Part shown: positions 35,364 to 43,016 of the stretch, piece by piece | Numbering within the stretch: the stretch's first letter is position 1 | Layout of the letters: each line of letters begins with the position of its first letter | DNA from: Streptomyces sp. NBC_00353 | Lineage (GTDB): Bacteria > Actinomycetota > Actinomycetes > Streptomycetales > Streptomycetaceae | Direction of reading: 5' to 3' | DNA length: 64,000 nucleotides | Assembly: GCF_036108815.1 (NCBI RefSeq) | Contig: NZ_CP107985.1 | Span: forward strand, 7,437,501-7,501,500 | Notes under the pieces: generated by a model | What the model was told of the DNA's origin: nothing | Seen by the model: the letters and a program-made list of their open reading frames with translations, nothing else | Databases searched by the model: none | Made by a program: the position numbers and the translations under genes

Positions 35364-35399
35364 TGTACAGGTGTACGCAACGATGCGTACACTCGTACA
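35364..35399. promoter_or_regulatory. Nested palindromic operator and promoter of the SMR-TetR operon
   Basis: GTGTACGCA (35371-35379) and TGCGTACAC (35384-35392) form a perfect 9-bp inverted repeat with spacer ACGA. TGTAC (35364-35368) and GTACA (35395-35399) form an outer repeat on the same axis. TGTACA (35364-35369) and TACACT (35388-35393), 18 bases apart, make a promoter lying entirely within the repeats. Transcription would begin at the ATG at 35401. A TetR repressor bound here would occlude both promoter elements. Confidence 0.75.
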
Positions 35400-35400
35400 T

Positions 35401-35721
35401 ATGGGATACGGACTGCTGGCCGCAGCCATCGCGGCGGAGGTGGCCGGTACCACGGCCATGAAGTACAGCGAGGGTTTCACCCGGCTGTGGCCCTCGCTCA
35501 TCACCGTCGTCGGCTATCTGCTGGCCTTCTCGCTGCTCGCACAGACCCTGAAGACACTCTCCATGGGTACCGCGTACGCCATCTGGGCCGGGATCGGCAC
35601 GGCCGCGGTCGCCACCATAGGGGTCCTGTTCATGGGCGAGTCCGGCAACCCGGTCAAGGTGGCGGGCATCGCCCTGGTCATCGCCGGTGTGGTGGTGCTC
35701 AACCTGGGCGGAGCCCACTGA
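35401..35721 (+). CDS. Small multidrug resistance (SMR) efflux protein
   Basis: The 106-residue protein has four transmembrane helices and the SMR proton/substrate-binding glutamate E13 (AAEVAGTTAMKYSEG). The motif TAYAIWAGIGTAAVATIG and the GxSGNP-type segment GESGNPVKVAGIAL are also typical. It resembles EmrE/QacE subtypes that export cationic antiseptics. There is no Shine-Dalgarno, and the promoter position implies a leaderless message. The stop overlaps the TetR gene by one base (TGATG), so pump and regulator are co-expressed. Confidence 0.93.
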   Translation: MGYGLLAAAIAAEVAGTTAMKYSEGFTRLWPSLITVVGYLLAFSLLAQTLKTLSMGTAYAIWAGIGTAAVATIGVLFMGESGNPVKVAGIALVIAGVVVLNLGGAH

Positions 35722-36257
35722 TGGCCCGCCGTTACGACCCCGAGCGCCGCGGCCGCATCATCGACGCGGCGATCCGGGTGGTGGGCGCAAAGGGCATCGC
35801 GGGGCTCAGCCATCGCTCCGTCGCCGTCGAGGCCGATGTGCCGCTGGGCTCGACGACGTATCACTTCGCCTCGCTCGACGAGCTGCTGATCGCCGCACTG
35901 CGCCGGTCGAACGAGAACTTCGCCCGCGCCATGCGGGAGAGCGAGGCACTCCTCGCGCCGGACGCGGACCTCGCCGAGGAGCTGGCCCGGCTGCTGGGGG
36001 AGTGGTTCTCCGGCGGGCGCGGGCGACCGGAGCTGGAGTACGAGCTGTATCTTGCGGCGCTGCGCCGGCCCGCGCTGCGCCCCGTCGCCGCCGAGTGGAC
36101 GGACGGTACCGCCGAGCTGCTCGCCGGACGCACCGACCCGGCAACCGCGCGGGCGTTGATCGCGCTGATGGACGGGATCTGTCTGCAGGTTCTGCTGACG
36201 GGCGGGACGTACGACGCGGCGTACGCGCGGGAGATGCTGGCCCGGATCATCGGCTGA
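35721..36257 (+). CDS. TetR-family regulator of the SMR pump
   Basis: The 178-residue protein has a TetR-type helix-turn-helix (residues 12-58): IIDAAIRVVGAKGIAGLSHRSVA, then VPLGSTTYHFASLDELL. A helical ligand-binding domain follows. It is translated right after the SMR gene, and the operator upstream of that gene has the size and symmetry of a TetR site. By analogy with QacR-type systems it should repress the operon until a pump substrate binds (inference). Its last codons and stop lie within a 54-bp palindrome. Confidence 0.9.
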   Translation: MARRYDPERRGRIIDAAIRVVGAKGIAGLSHRSVAVEADVPLGSTTYHFASLDELLIAALRRSNENFARAMRESEALLAPDADLAEELARLLGEWFSGGRGRPELEYELYLAALRRPALRPVAAEWTDGTAELLAGRTDPATARALIALMDGICLQVLLTGGTYDAAYAREMLARIIG

Positions 36258-36292
36258 CCCGGGCCGGCCCGGGTCAGCCGATGATCCGGGCC
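36239..36292. terminator. Perfect 54-bp palindrome over the TetR gene end
   Basis: Bases 36239-36265 are the exact reverse complement of 36266-36292, with no loop. The left arm includes the final codons and stop (TGA 36255-36257) of the tetR gene. It lies 47 bases from the convergent HxlR-peroxiredoxin stop and should terminate transcription from both sides. Confidence 0.8.
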
Positions 36293-36338
36293 GGGCGTCG
36301 GCGCATCGCTCGTCGGCCGACCGGGGCGACCGGCCGGT

Positions 36339-37208
36339 TCAGCCGCCGACCGCCGTCAGTGCCGCCCGCACGCTCGCCTCGATGTCCGTGATCGGATACA
36401 GCGCCTCGCGGACTGTCCGGTCCCGGTCCACCACCAGCGTCAGCCGCTTCAGCCGGCTGACCCCCGCGACCCGGAACGTCGGCAGGCGCAGCGCTGCCGC
36501 CAGCTCCAGCTCCGCGTCGGACAGCAGCGGGAAGCGCAGACCCTCCGCGTCCGCGAACGCCCGCTGCTCGTCAGGGCGTTGGGTGGAGACTCCGTGCACG
36601 CTCGCCCCCGCCGCCGTGAACTCGGCCAACTGGTCGCGGTACGTGCAGGATTCGAGGGTGCAGCCGCGCGCGCCCGGGATCTCCGCCCAGCCGGGCGGAT
36701 AGGCGTCCCGACGGGCGTACGCGCCCGGAAAGCAGTACAGGACGGTGTACGGGGTGTCGGCGACCGGGTCGGTCAGCACGCCGTAGCTGTCGAGAAGTTG
36801 CAGCTCGGGCAGGCGCGTGCCCACCAAGGCGTGCACCCGCGCCGCCTCCCGGGACGCCTCCGTCGTCGTCGCCATCGTCTCTCCGTCTCCCGTCACCCAG
36901 GTGTCGCCCCAGTCCTGGAGCGCGATCAGCACGGGCAGCAGCGCCCGGCCGCGCGGGGTGAGCCGGTACTCGTACCGGGCCGGGCGGTCCTGGTACGGCT
37001 CCCGGGTCAGTACGCCCGCGTCGACCAGCAGGCGCAGCCGCTCGGTGAGCACCTTGCGGGACATGCCCAGCTCCTGCTGCAGCGCGTCGAAGCGGTGCAC
37101 CCCGCGCGCTGTGTCCCGCACGATCAGCAGGGTCCACCAGTCGCCGACGACATCGAGGGCCTGGGCGATCGCGCAGTCGGCGTCGGCCAGGCTGGTGCGC
37201 TGCGGCAT
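36339..37208 (-). CDS. HxlR-type winged helix fused to a BCP-type peroxiredoxin
   Basis: The 289-residue protein joins two domains. Residues 1-105 form an HxlR winged helix (DWWTLLIVRDTARGVHRFDAL, SRKVLTERLRLLVDAGVL), with a cysteine at position 12 where redox-sensing HxlR proteins carry their sensor cysteine. Residues 125-289 are a thioredoxin-fold peroxiredoxin of the BCP/PrxQ type, with peroxidatic C183 and resolving C188 in GCTLESCTYRD. ATG 37208 has GGAAGA upstream; ATG 37247 is an alternative. The fusion suggests a regulator that detects peroxide through its own peroxidase (inference). It is divergent from an MFS gene. Confidence 0.9.
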   Translation of the reverse strand: MPQRTSLADADCAIAQALDVVGDWWTLLIVRDTARGVHRFDALQQELGMSRKVLTERLRLLVDAGVLTREPYQDRPARYEYRLTPRGRALLPVLIALQDWGDTWVTGDGETMATTTEASREAARVHALVGTRLPELQLLDSYGVLTDPVADTPYTVLYCFPGAYARRDAYPPGWAEIPGARGCTLESCTYRDQLAEFTAAGASVHGVSTQRPDEQRAFADAEGLRFPLLSDAELELAAALRLPTFRVAGVSRLKRLTLVVDRDRTVREALYPITDIEASVRAALTAVGG

Positions 37209-37254
37209 TGCTTCGTCTTCTTCCGTTCTCTTCCCCGGGTAGGCCATGGCTGGA

Positions 37255-37300
37255 TTGACCCGCGGAAAGCATGCTGCCATAGTCCGTTCCCAAGGGGAAC
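37255..37300 (+). promoter_or_regulatory. Promoter and operator of the MFS gene
   Basis: TTGACC (37255-37260), 17 bases, CATAGT (37278-37283) form a promoter. Just downstream is a perfect inverted repeat GTTCCC-AAG-GGGAAC (37286-37300). This is a likely operator for the divergent HxlR-type regulator. Confidence 0.5.
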
Positions 37301-37319
37301 TCACTGGGGGGTGCTGCGG

Positions 37320-38567
37320 ATGGGGATGCTGCGGAACGTGCCGCGGACGGTGCGGCTGTTGGCCTTCGGCGCCTTCCTCAACGGAGTCGTCAGCTTCACC
37401 TTCGTCTATCTCTTCGTCTATCTGACCGGACCGCGCGAACTGACCGTCCCGCAGGCCGGAGTGATCGCGGGCATCGGCGGGGTCGGCCTGGTCGCCGGGA
37501 ACTTCACCGGCGGCTGGTTCGGCGACCACTACGGCCACCGCCGGATGCTCCTCGCGGGCGCGCTGGTGAGCGGCGCGGCGTTCGTCACCCTGCCGGTCCT
37601 GCCGGTCGCGGCGATGTACGGGGTGCTGCCGCTCGCTCAGTACGCGGCCGGCGTCGTACGCGCCGCCAACTCCGCACTCGTCGCCGTCTCCGTGCCCGAG
37701 GGCGGCCGACGCCAGAGCTTCGCCGTGATGCGCGCCGGCGGCAACGCGGGCTTCACCGTCGGCCCACCGCTCGGCGCGCTGGTCGCCGCCCACTTCTCGT
37801 ACGACTGCCTGTTCGTCGTCGACGGCCTGGGGACGCTGCTCTTCGCCGTGTACGCATCGAAGGTGCTCCCGGCGCGCGGCACCGTACACACCCGGCCGGT
37901 CCACGACCCCGACGCGCCCGGGCTCCGGCGGGAGCTGCGGGCCAGGCCGGCGGTGCCGGTGCTGCTCGCCGCGATCCTCTGCGTGGACCTCGTCTACCGG
38001 CAGCAGTACTCGACCCTGCCGGTCTTCCTTGCCGATCACGGCCGCAGCACACAGTTCTACGGCTGGCTGCTCGCCATCAACGGCGGCGTCATCCTCTGCC
38101 TCGAACTCCCCGTGACGCACGCGCTGCGCCGACGGGCGCCGCTGAGCATCGTCGGCGCCGGTCTGTTGCTGGTGGGGCTGGGGTTCGCGGCGCTGATCCC
38201 GGGGGCGGGGGTGCTGTTCGCCGTCACCATGATGGCGTCGGTGACCGCGGGCGAGATCCTCTACAAGACCACCGCCACGGCGTACGTCGCGGACCAGGCG
38301 CCCGCCCATGCGCAGGGCCGCTTCCAGAGTCTGTACGCGGGCGCCTCCATCAGCGGGCAGGTGCTGGCGCCGCCGCTCGGCGGCGCGCTCTACGCCACCG
38401 CGCCGCAGCTGCTCTGGCCGGCCTGTGCGTTGCTGGCGGGCGGCGCGGGCCTCGCGGTGCTGGCGGCGCGGCGGCTGAGAGGGCCCGGGCCGGGAACCGC
38501 GCGGGGGCCGGTGCGCGACGCGCCTGCCGGGCAGGCGCCACCCGTACGGCAGGCACAGTCCGGGTGA
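37320..38567 (+). CDS. Major facilitator superfamily transporter
   Basis: The 415-residue protein has 10-12 hydrophobic helices. The MFS loop motif GGWFGDHYGHRRMLLAG follows the second helix and GRFQSLYAGASISGQVLAPPLGG is in the C-terminal half, as in drug-efflux members. ATG 37320 is the first start after a G-rich ribosome binding region; ATG 37326 is also possible. The C-terminal tail is hydrophilic and proline-rich. It is divergently arranged with the HxlR-peroxiredoxin gene and may export the compound or oxidant that regulator senses (inference). Confidence 0.85.
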   Translation: MGMLRNVPRTVRLLAFGAFLNGVVSFTFVYLFVYLTGPRELTVPQAGVIAGIGGVGLVAGNFTGGWFGDHYGHRRMLLAGALVSGAAFVTLPVLPVAAMYGVLPLAQYAAGVVRAANSALVAVSVPEGGRRQSFAVMRAGGNAGFTVGPPLGALVAAHFSYDCLFVVDGLGTLLFAVYASKVLPARGTVHTRPVHDPDAPGLRRELRARPAVPVLLAAILCVDLVYRQQYSTLPVFLADHGRSTQFYGWLLAINGGVILCLELPVTHALRRRAPLSIVGAGLLLVGLGFAALIPGAGVLFAVTMMASVTAGEILYKTTATAYVADQAPAHAQGRFQSLYAGASISGQVLAPPLGGALYATAPQLLWPACALLAGGAGLAVLAARRLRGPGPGTARGPVRDAPAGQAPPVRQAQSG

Positions 38568-38620
38568 GCGGATCGTGCGAGGCCGGCGAGGGCTGCGCGG
38601 TGACCGTCCGGCGAGACCGG

Positions 38621-38651
38621 TTGGCTCCGGCGGGGCCTCGCCGGTTAGGTT
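38621..38651 (+). promoter_or_regulatory. Leaderless dapD promoter
   Basis: TTGGCT (38621-38626) and TAGGTT (38646-38651) are 19 bases apart. The -10 ends seven bases before the dapD ATG at 38659, which has no ribosome binding site. Confidence 0.5.
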
Positions 38652-38658
38652 TCGTGTC

Positions 38659-39645
38659 ATGACCGACACGACTTCTCGCACCACCGGCGCCGTCGCCGCC
38701 GGCCTCGCCACCATCGCCGGCGACGGTTCCGTTCTCGACACCTGGTACCCCGCCCCCGCGCTCGCCGCCGAGCCCGGCCCGGCCGGAACCGAGCGGCTCA
38801 CCCCCGACCTCGCCGTGAACCTGCTCGGTGAGGGTGCGGCCAGGGCCATCGGCGTGGACGCCCGTCGCGGTGTCGAGATCGTCGCCGTCCGTACGGTCAT
38901 CGCCTCGCTCGACGACAAGCCGCTCGATGCGCACGACGCGTACCTGCGCCTGCACCTCCTCTCGCACCGCCTCGTCCAGCCGCACGGCCAGAACCTGGAC
39001 GGCGTCTTCGGCCTCCTCACCAACGTCGCCTGGACGTCGCTGGGTCCGGTCGCCGTCGACGACCTGGAGCACGTGCGGCTGAACGCCCGCGCCGACGGCC
39101 TGCACCTCCAGGTCACCTCGGTCGACAAGTTCCCCCGGATGACGGACTACGTCGCACCGAAGGGCGTCCGGATCGCCGACGCCGACCGGGTCAGGCTCGG
39201 CGCGCACCTCGCCGCCGGTACGACCGTCATGCACGAGGGCTTCGTCAACTTCAACGCCGGGACGCTCGGCACGTCGATGGTCGAGGGCCGCATCTCCGCG
39301 GGCGTCGTCGTCGGCAACGGCTCCGACATCGGCGGCGGCGCCTCCACGATGGGCACCCTCTCCGGCGGCGGCAAGGAGCGCATCGTCATCGGCGAGCGCT
39401 GCCTGATCGGTGCCGAGGCCGGCGTCGGGATCGCGCTCGGCGACGAGTGCGTCGTCGAGGCCGGTCTGTACGTCACCGCCGGTACGCGCATCACGCTGCC
39501 GGACGGCCAGATCGTCAAGGCGCGCGAGCTCTCCGGCGCCTCGAACATCCTCTTCCGCCGCAACTCGGTCACCGGCGCCGTCGAGGCCCGCCCGAACAAC
39601 GCGGTGTGGGACGGTCTGAACGACGTCCTGCACAACCACAACTAG
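38659..39645 (+). CDS. dapD: Tetrahydrodipicolinate N-succinyltransferase
   Basis: DapD succinylates tetrahydrodipicolinate in the succinylase branch of lysine and diaminopimelate synthesis. The 328-residue protein is of the long actinobacterial type: an N-terminal helical domain, then a left-handed beta-helix with hexapeptide repeats (RISAGVVVGNGSDIGGGAS, IVIGERCLIGAEAGVGIALG). The conserved MHEGFVNFNAGTLG is present. ATG 38659 is supported by the adjacent leaderless promoter. Its stop shares the tetranucleotide CTAG with the stop of the convergent dapA. Confidence 0.95.
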   Translation: MTDTTSRTTGAVAAGLATIAGDGSVLDTWYPAPALAAEPGPAGTERLTPDLAVNLLGEGAARAIGVDARRGVEIVAVRTVIASLDDKPLDAHDAYLRLHLLSHRLVQPHGQNLDGVFGLLTNVAWTSLGPVAVDDLEHVRLNARADGLHLQVTSVDKFPRMTDYVAPKGVRIADADRVRLGAHLAAGTTVMHEGFVNFNAGTLGTSMVEGRISAGVVVGNGSDIGGGASTMGTLSGGGKERIVIGERCLIGAEAGVGIALGDECVVEAGLYVTAGTRITLPDGQIVKARELSGASNILFRRNSVTGAVEARPNNAVWDGLNDVLHNHN

Positions 39646-40526
39646 CCTGTAGCGGCGAGGAGTTCCTCGTACGCCCTGCGCAGCCCGTCGGTCGCCTCGC
39701 GCCCGGCGGGCTGCAGCGGTTCCCGGACCGGGCCCGCGTCGAGCAGTGCCTTGGCCGTCACGGTGCCGGGCAGACCCGACGCCATCATCAGTTCGGCCAG
39801 CGGCACAGTCAGCCGATTGAGCCGGGCGGCCTCCGCGGTGTCCCCGGCGTCGAACGCGTCGAGAACCACCCGCAGTTGGCGGGGCGCCACATTGGCGACC
39901 GTGCTGACATAGCCTGCCGCGCCCACCGCGTACAGCGGCAGGTTGAGCTCCTCGCAGCCCGAGTAGTACGCGAGCGAGGTCGCGCCGATCACCTTTGTCG
40001 AGCCGAGCAGGTCGTACGCGCAGTCCTTCACCGCCACGATGCGCGGGTGCCCGGCCAGCCGCAGCAGGGTCGCCGGCTCGATCCGGGTGCCGGTGCGGCC
40101 GGGGATGTCGTACAGCATCAGCGGAATGCCGGTGGCGTCGGCGACGCGCCCGAAGTGCGCCTCGACGGCTGCCTGCGGGGGTCTGCTGTAGTACGGCGTC
40201 ACGACCAACAGCCCGTCCGCGCCTGCCTGTTCGGCCTGTTGCGCCAGCTGCACGGTGTGCCGGGTGTCCGCACTGCCGACCCCCGCGACGAGCGGTACGC
40301 CGTCGCCGACGGCTTCCCGGACCGCGCGCAGCAGTGCGGTCTTCTCGGCGTCGGTGGTGGTCGGGGACTCGCCGGTGGTGCCGCTGAGCACCAGGCCGTC
40401 GCAGCCGTCGGCGACGAGGCCGGCGGCATGCTTCGCGGCCGCGTCCAGGTCCAGGTCGCCGTCGGCGGTGAACGGAGTGACCATGGCGCAGAGGGCACGG
40501 CCGAAGGGGGCTACGGATGCTGTCAT
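39642..40526 (-). CDS. dapA: 4-hydroxy-tetrahydrodipicolinate synthase
   Basis: DapA condenses pyruvate with aspartate semialdehyde, the first committed step towards lysine. The 294-residue TIM barrel has the pyruvate-binding GTTGE (residues 49-53), tyrosine 139 in LMLYDIPGRTG and the Schiff-base lysine K167 in RIVAVKDC. The dapA and dapD genes are tail to tail with overlapping stop codons (CTAG), leaving no room for a separate terminator. A 7-bp inverted repeat touches the start codon, and I see no ribosome binding site. Confidence 0.94.
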   Translation of the reverse strand: MTASVAPFGRALCAMVTPFTADGDLDLDAAAKHAAGLVADGCDGLVLSGTTGESPTTTDAEKTALLRAVREAVGDGVPLVAGVGSADTRHTVQLAQQAEQAGADGLLVVTPYYSRPPQAAVEAHFGRVADATGIPLMLYDIPGRTGTRIEPATLLRLAGHPRIVAVKDCAYDLLGSTKVIGATSLAYYSGCEELNLPLYAVGAAGYVSTVANVAPRQLRVVLDAFDAGDTAEAARLNRLTVPLAELMMASGLPGTVTAKALLDAGPVREPLQPAGREATDGLRRAYEELLAATG

Positions 40527-40543
40527 GTCCGAAGTGTCGGACA
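40526..40543. promoter_or_regulatory. Inverted repeat at the dapA start
   Basis: TGTCCGA (40526-40532) and TCGGACA (40537-40543) form a perfect 7-bp repeat with spacer AGTG, directly at the dapA ATG. It may be an operator or a hairpin near the start of a short-leader mRNA. Confidence 0.35.
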
Positions 40544-40609
40544 GCCGGACCGTAAAGGTCTACTTAGTTCTTCTTGGGGTGAAGAGGAAGGAACGCTGAA
40601 CAATGGTCA

Positions 40610-40638
40610 TTGGAGCCCGGCCCGCGCTCTGGCATGAT
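40610..40638 (+). promoter_or_regulatory. Candidate promoter of the lipoprotein gene
   Basis: TTGGAG (40610-40615) and CATGAT (40633-40638) are separated by 17 bases. Transcription would begin near 40645, about 32 bases before the ATG at 40677. Confidence 0.4.
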
Positions 40639-40676
40639 CGAACACCTATGCGGCAGGCCGATACGGGGGCGGGTGC

Positions 40677-41372
40677 ATGAGCATGCGGGAAACGGCGAGT
40701 ACGGGGAACGGGACGCGAAGAGCGGTGGCGGCCGTGTGCACGGCCGGGGCGTTGGCCCTGTCGCTGTCGGGATGCGCCGGATTCCTCGTTCCGGCGGGCG
40801 AGGGGGAGCCGGGGCCGACGCCGAGCGTCTCGTACACACCCGGCCGGGTACACGCGGAGAAGCTGCAGCCGGGTGACCTGTCCACCACCCCGCCCGCCAC
40901 CGGGGACGTGCCCAGCAGCCCCGCCACGCCGCCGAGCGCTGCCGCCCGGGCCGACTGCCCGTCCTCCGGCCTCGTCGTGGACATGGGCGAGGTGCAGGCG
41001 GCGCTGGGCCACCGGGCCGTGGGGCTCACCCTCACCAACTGCGGCAGCAAGCCGTACCGGGTCGACGGCTACCCGTCCGTCCGGGTCCTGGACGACGAAG
41101 GCGAACCGCTGCCGGTCAAGGTGAATCCGGGCTCCTCGTACATGGGAACCGACCCGGGTCCGAAAGAGGTCATGCTGAAGCCGGGGCAGACTCTGCACTC
41201 GCTGCTCGCCTGGGTCTCCACCGCGACCGGCGGCGACCTCATCGAGGGCGACGCGCTGGAGATCGCACCGGCCCCGGGACTGGAAGCGCGCACGTTCCCG
41301 CTGAAGGGGAGCGACGTACGGCTGCTCGACGAGCTGAACATGACCGCCTGGCGCACCGTGTCGCCCCAGTAG
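40677..41372 (+). CDS. DUF4232-type lipoprotein
   Basis: The 231-residue protein has a lipoprotein signal with lipobox LSGC (cysteine 33). A proline/serine/threonine-rich linker follows (residues 40-95), then a domain like DUF4232. This contains CPSSGLVVDMGEVQAALGHRAVGLTLTNCGS in two parts and a conserved cysteine pair likely to form a disulfide. It should be anchored outside the membrane. DUF4232 proteins are abundant in Streptomyces, with no assigned function. It is divergent from dapA and convergent with the GNAT gene. Confidence 0.82.
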   Translation: MSMRETASTGNGTRRAVAAVCTAGALALSLSGCAGFLVPAGEGEPGPTPSVSYTPGRVHAEKLQPGDLSTTPPATGDVPSSPATPPSAAARADCPSSGLVVDMGEVQAALGHRAVGLTLTNCGSKPYRVDGYPSVRVLDDEGEPLPVKVNPGSSYMGTDPGPKEVMLKPGQTLHSLLAWVSTATGGDLIEGDALEIAPAPGLEARTFPLKGSDVRLLDELNMTAWRTVSPQ

Positions 41373-41387
41373 CGCCGCCGGGGCGGC

Positions 41388-41831
41388 TCAGAGGGCGAGC
41401 TTGAAACCTTCGTGGCTGCGGTCGAAGCCCAGCGACTGGTAGAACCGGTGCGCGTCGGCACGCCGCTTGTTGCTGGTCAGCTGCACCAGCGCACAACCCC
41501 GCAGCCGGGCCCGGTCGACGGCCTGCCTCATCAGCTCGCGCCCCAGCCCGTCGCCCCGCCGGTCGGTCCTGATCCGCACCGCCTCGATCAGCGCCCGCTC
41601 CTCGCCGCGCTTCCCGAGCCCCGGGATGTACGTGGCCTGCAGGCAGCCCAGCACCGTGTCGCCGTCCACCAGCACAAGCATCTCGTTGCGCGGATCGCTC
41701 TCGATATCGGCGAAGGCTTTCTCGTACGCCTCGTCGACCACGACCGAGGCCGGGTCGACGACCCGGTTCTCGTCGGCGAGCAGCGCGAGGACGGCGGGCA
41801 GGTCGGCGCGGGTGGCGGTACGAAGGATCAC
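41388..41831 (-). CDS. GNAT-family N-acetyltransferase
   Basis: The 147-residue protein has the GNAT fold: an N-terminal strand VILRTATRADLPAVLALL, the acetyl-CoA-binding motif VRIRTDRRGDGLGRELM (pattern RRGxGLG), and the C-terminal AHRFYQSLGFDRSHEGFKL. GTG 41831 is the best start, since the region upstream in this frame has no domain and runs antisense to the monooxygenase promoter. The substrate is unknown. Confidence 0.85.
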   Translation of the reverse strand: MILRTATRADLPAVLALLADENRVVDPASVVVDEAYEKAFADIESDPRNEMLVLVDGDTVLGCLQATYIPGLGKRGEERALIEAVRIRTDRRGDGLGRELMRQAVDRARLRGCALVQLTSNKRRADAHRFYQSLGFDRSHEGFKLAL

Positions 41832-41925
41832 GCCCCGGAGTCTGGCACGGGCACCTGAGCGCTCAGCAGCCGGATACGGTGCGGTCGCGCGGCCGGCCGG
41901 CGCCGGGCTCCCGTGAAGCCGGTGG

Positions 41926-41956
41926 TTGACCTCAAGCGTGCTTGACCTATCAGGGT
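41926..41956 (+). promoter_or_regulatory. SoxR-type operator in a 19-bp promoter spacer
   Basis: TTGACC (41926-41931) and CAGGGT (41951-41956) are 19 bases apart, the long spacer typical of MerR-family promoters. Between them lies the symmetric TCAAGC-GT-GCTTGA (41932-41945), close to the SoxR core CCTCAAG...CTTGAGG. The gene downstream encodes an ABM monooxygenase, and from memory an ABM monooxygenase gene is a direct SoxR target in S. coelicolor. Confidence 0.7.
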
Positions 41957-42003
41957 GGTCGTCAGCGGCGCACCGCAGGGGTGCCCCGGTGAGGAGGGCC
42001 GTC

Positions 42004-42711
42004 ATGAGCGTGCAGTCCGAGTCCCGTCCCGATGTCGCCCGGGGCGATGTGGGCCTCGTCAAGGCCAGTACCTGGGACGTCGGTACCCCCGCGCGGCAGC
42101 GGCAGGCGGTCGAGGCCATCCGTGAGGCGTGGGGCAGCCGGGACTGGCCGCACCAGGGGCTGCTCTCGTACACCGTGCATGCGGGGGACGACGGGAAGAC
42201 GCTGTTCCACTACTCCCAGTGGAGTGGTGAGGGCGCATATCAGGAGTTCGTCGCGAGCGGACGGGACGCCCGCAACACCGACATCGATGCCGCCGTGCCC
42301 GGGATCCGCCGGCTCGGGCTGCACACGTACGAGCTCTACCGCTCCACGGCACCGAGCGAGGACGACACCCCTGAGCCGGGTTGCGTCGTGATCGTCGACG
42401 TCGAGTTCGACGGGCCGGACAAGGCGCGTCAACGGGACTGGGTGGACACCGTGTTCGAGGCGCTCGGTACGGATCCGGCACCCGCCCCCGGCGGTATCTC
42501 CGGGTACTTCCATGTGAGCGTCGACGGGACCCGCGTACTCAACTACGCGGAATGGGCGAGCGCGCAGGCGCACATCGACGCGCTCACCGCACCCGGCGAC
42601 GGCGTCGGGTCGAAGACTCCGCAGTGGGAGCGGGTGCAGTCGTACCCCGGGGTGATCGGCGGCGGTGTGCACCGGTACTCGCCCGCGCTCAGTCTGCGGG
42701 CGGGCGCATAG
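42004..42711 (+). CDS. ABM-superfamily monooxygenase-like protein (probable SoxR target)
   Basis: The 235-residue protein consists of two ferredoxin-like antibiotic-biosynthesis-monooxygenase (ABM) modules. One is at about residues 15-110 (LLSYTVHAGDDGKTLFHYSQWSG) and the other at about 125-225 (ISGYFHVSVDGTRVLNYAEWAS), both ending in Trp-containing strands as in quinone or polyketide monooxygenases. GAGGAGGG precedes ATG 42004. The promoter carries a SoxR-type box, so the gene is expected to respond to redox-active compounds such as quinones. The substrate is unknown. Confidence 0.85.
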   Translation: MSVQSESRPDVARGDVGLVKASTWDVGTPARQRQAVEAIREAWGSRDWPHQGLLSYTVHAGDDGKTLFHYSQWSGEGAYQEFVASGRDARNTDIDAAVPGIRRLGLHTYELYRSTAPSEDDTPEPGCVVIVDVEFDGPDKARQRDWVDTVFEALGTDPAPAPGGISGYFHVSVDGTRVLNYAEWASAQAHIDALTAPGDGVGSKTPQWERVQSYPGVIGGGVHRYSPALSLRAGA

Positions 42712-43016
42712 CCGGCGAGGACCGGGGTCCACGGGCGCAAGTGCGGGGCCTGTGAACCGGCGGTGGTTCGGGTGGCCGATGCGGGGGGCGGCACGGGCTC
42801 CGGGGGAGCGTGGGAAGTGGATGAGGGGGTGCCCGAACGCGTCGATTCCCCGGCTGTGCACGGCAGTTGCCGAGGCCCGGCGGGTGACCGGCCGCCGTCC
42901 GTCCTGGGAACCGAGTGGCATGGGCGAAATGCGTCTACGCTTGGTCGGCCTGGGACCACCGCCCCCTGCGGGTCGGTCCGAGCCCGTACCCCCGTACGTC
43001 CGAGGAGAACCACCTG

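Noticed and set aside
42712..43016. Gene in the gap before the acidic hypothetical protein
   Set aside because: Reading frames here are continuations or antisense shadows without start signals; only a weak -10-like TACGCT was noted.
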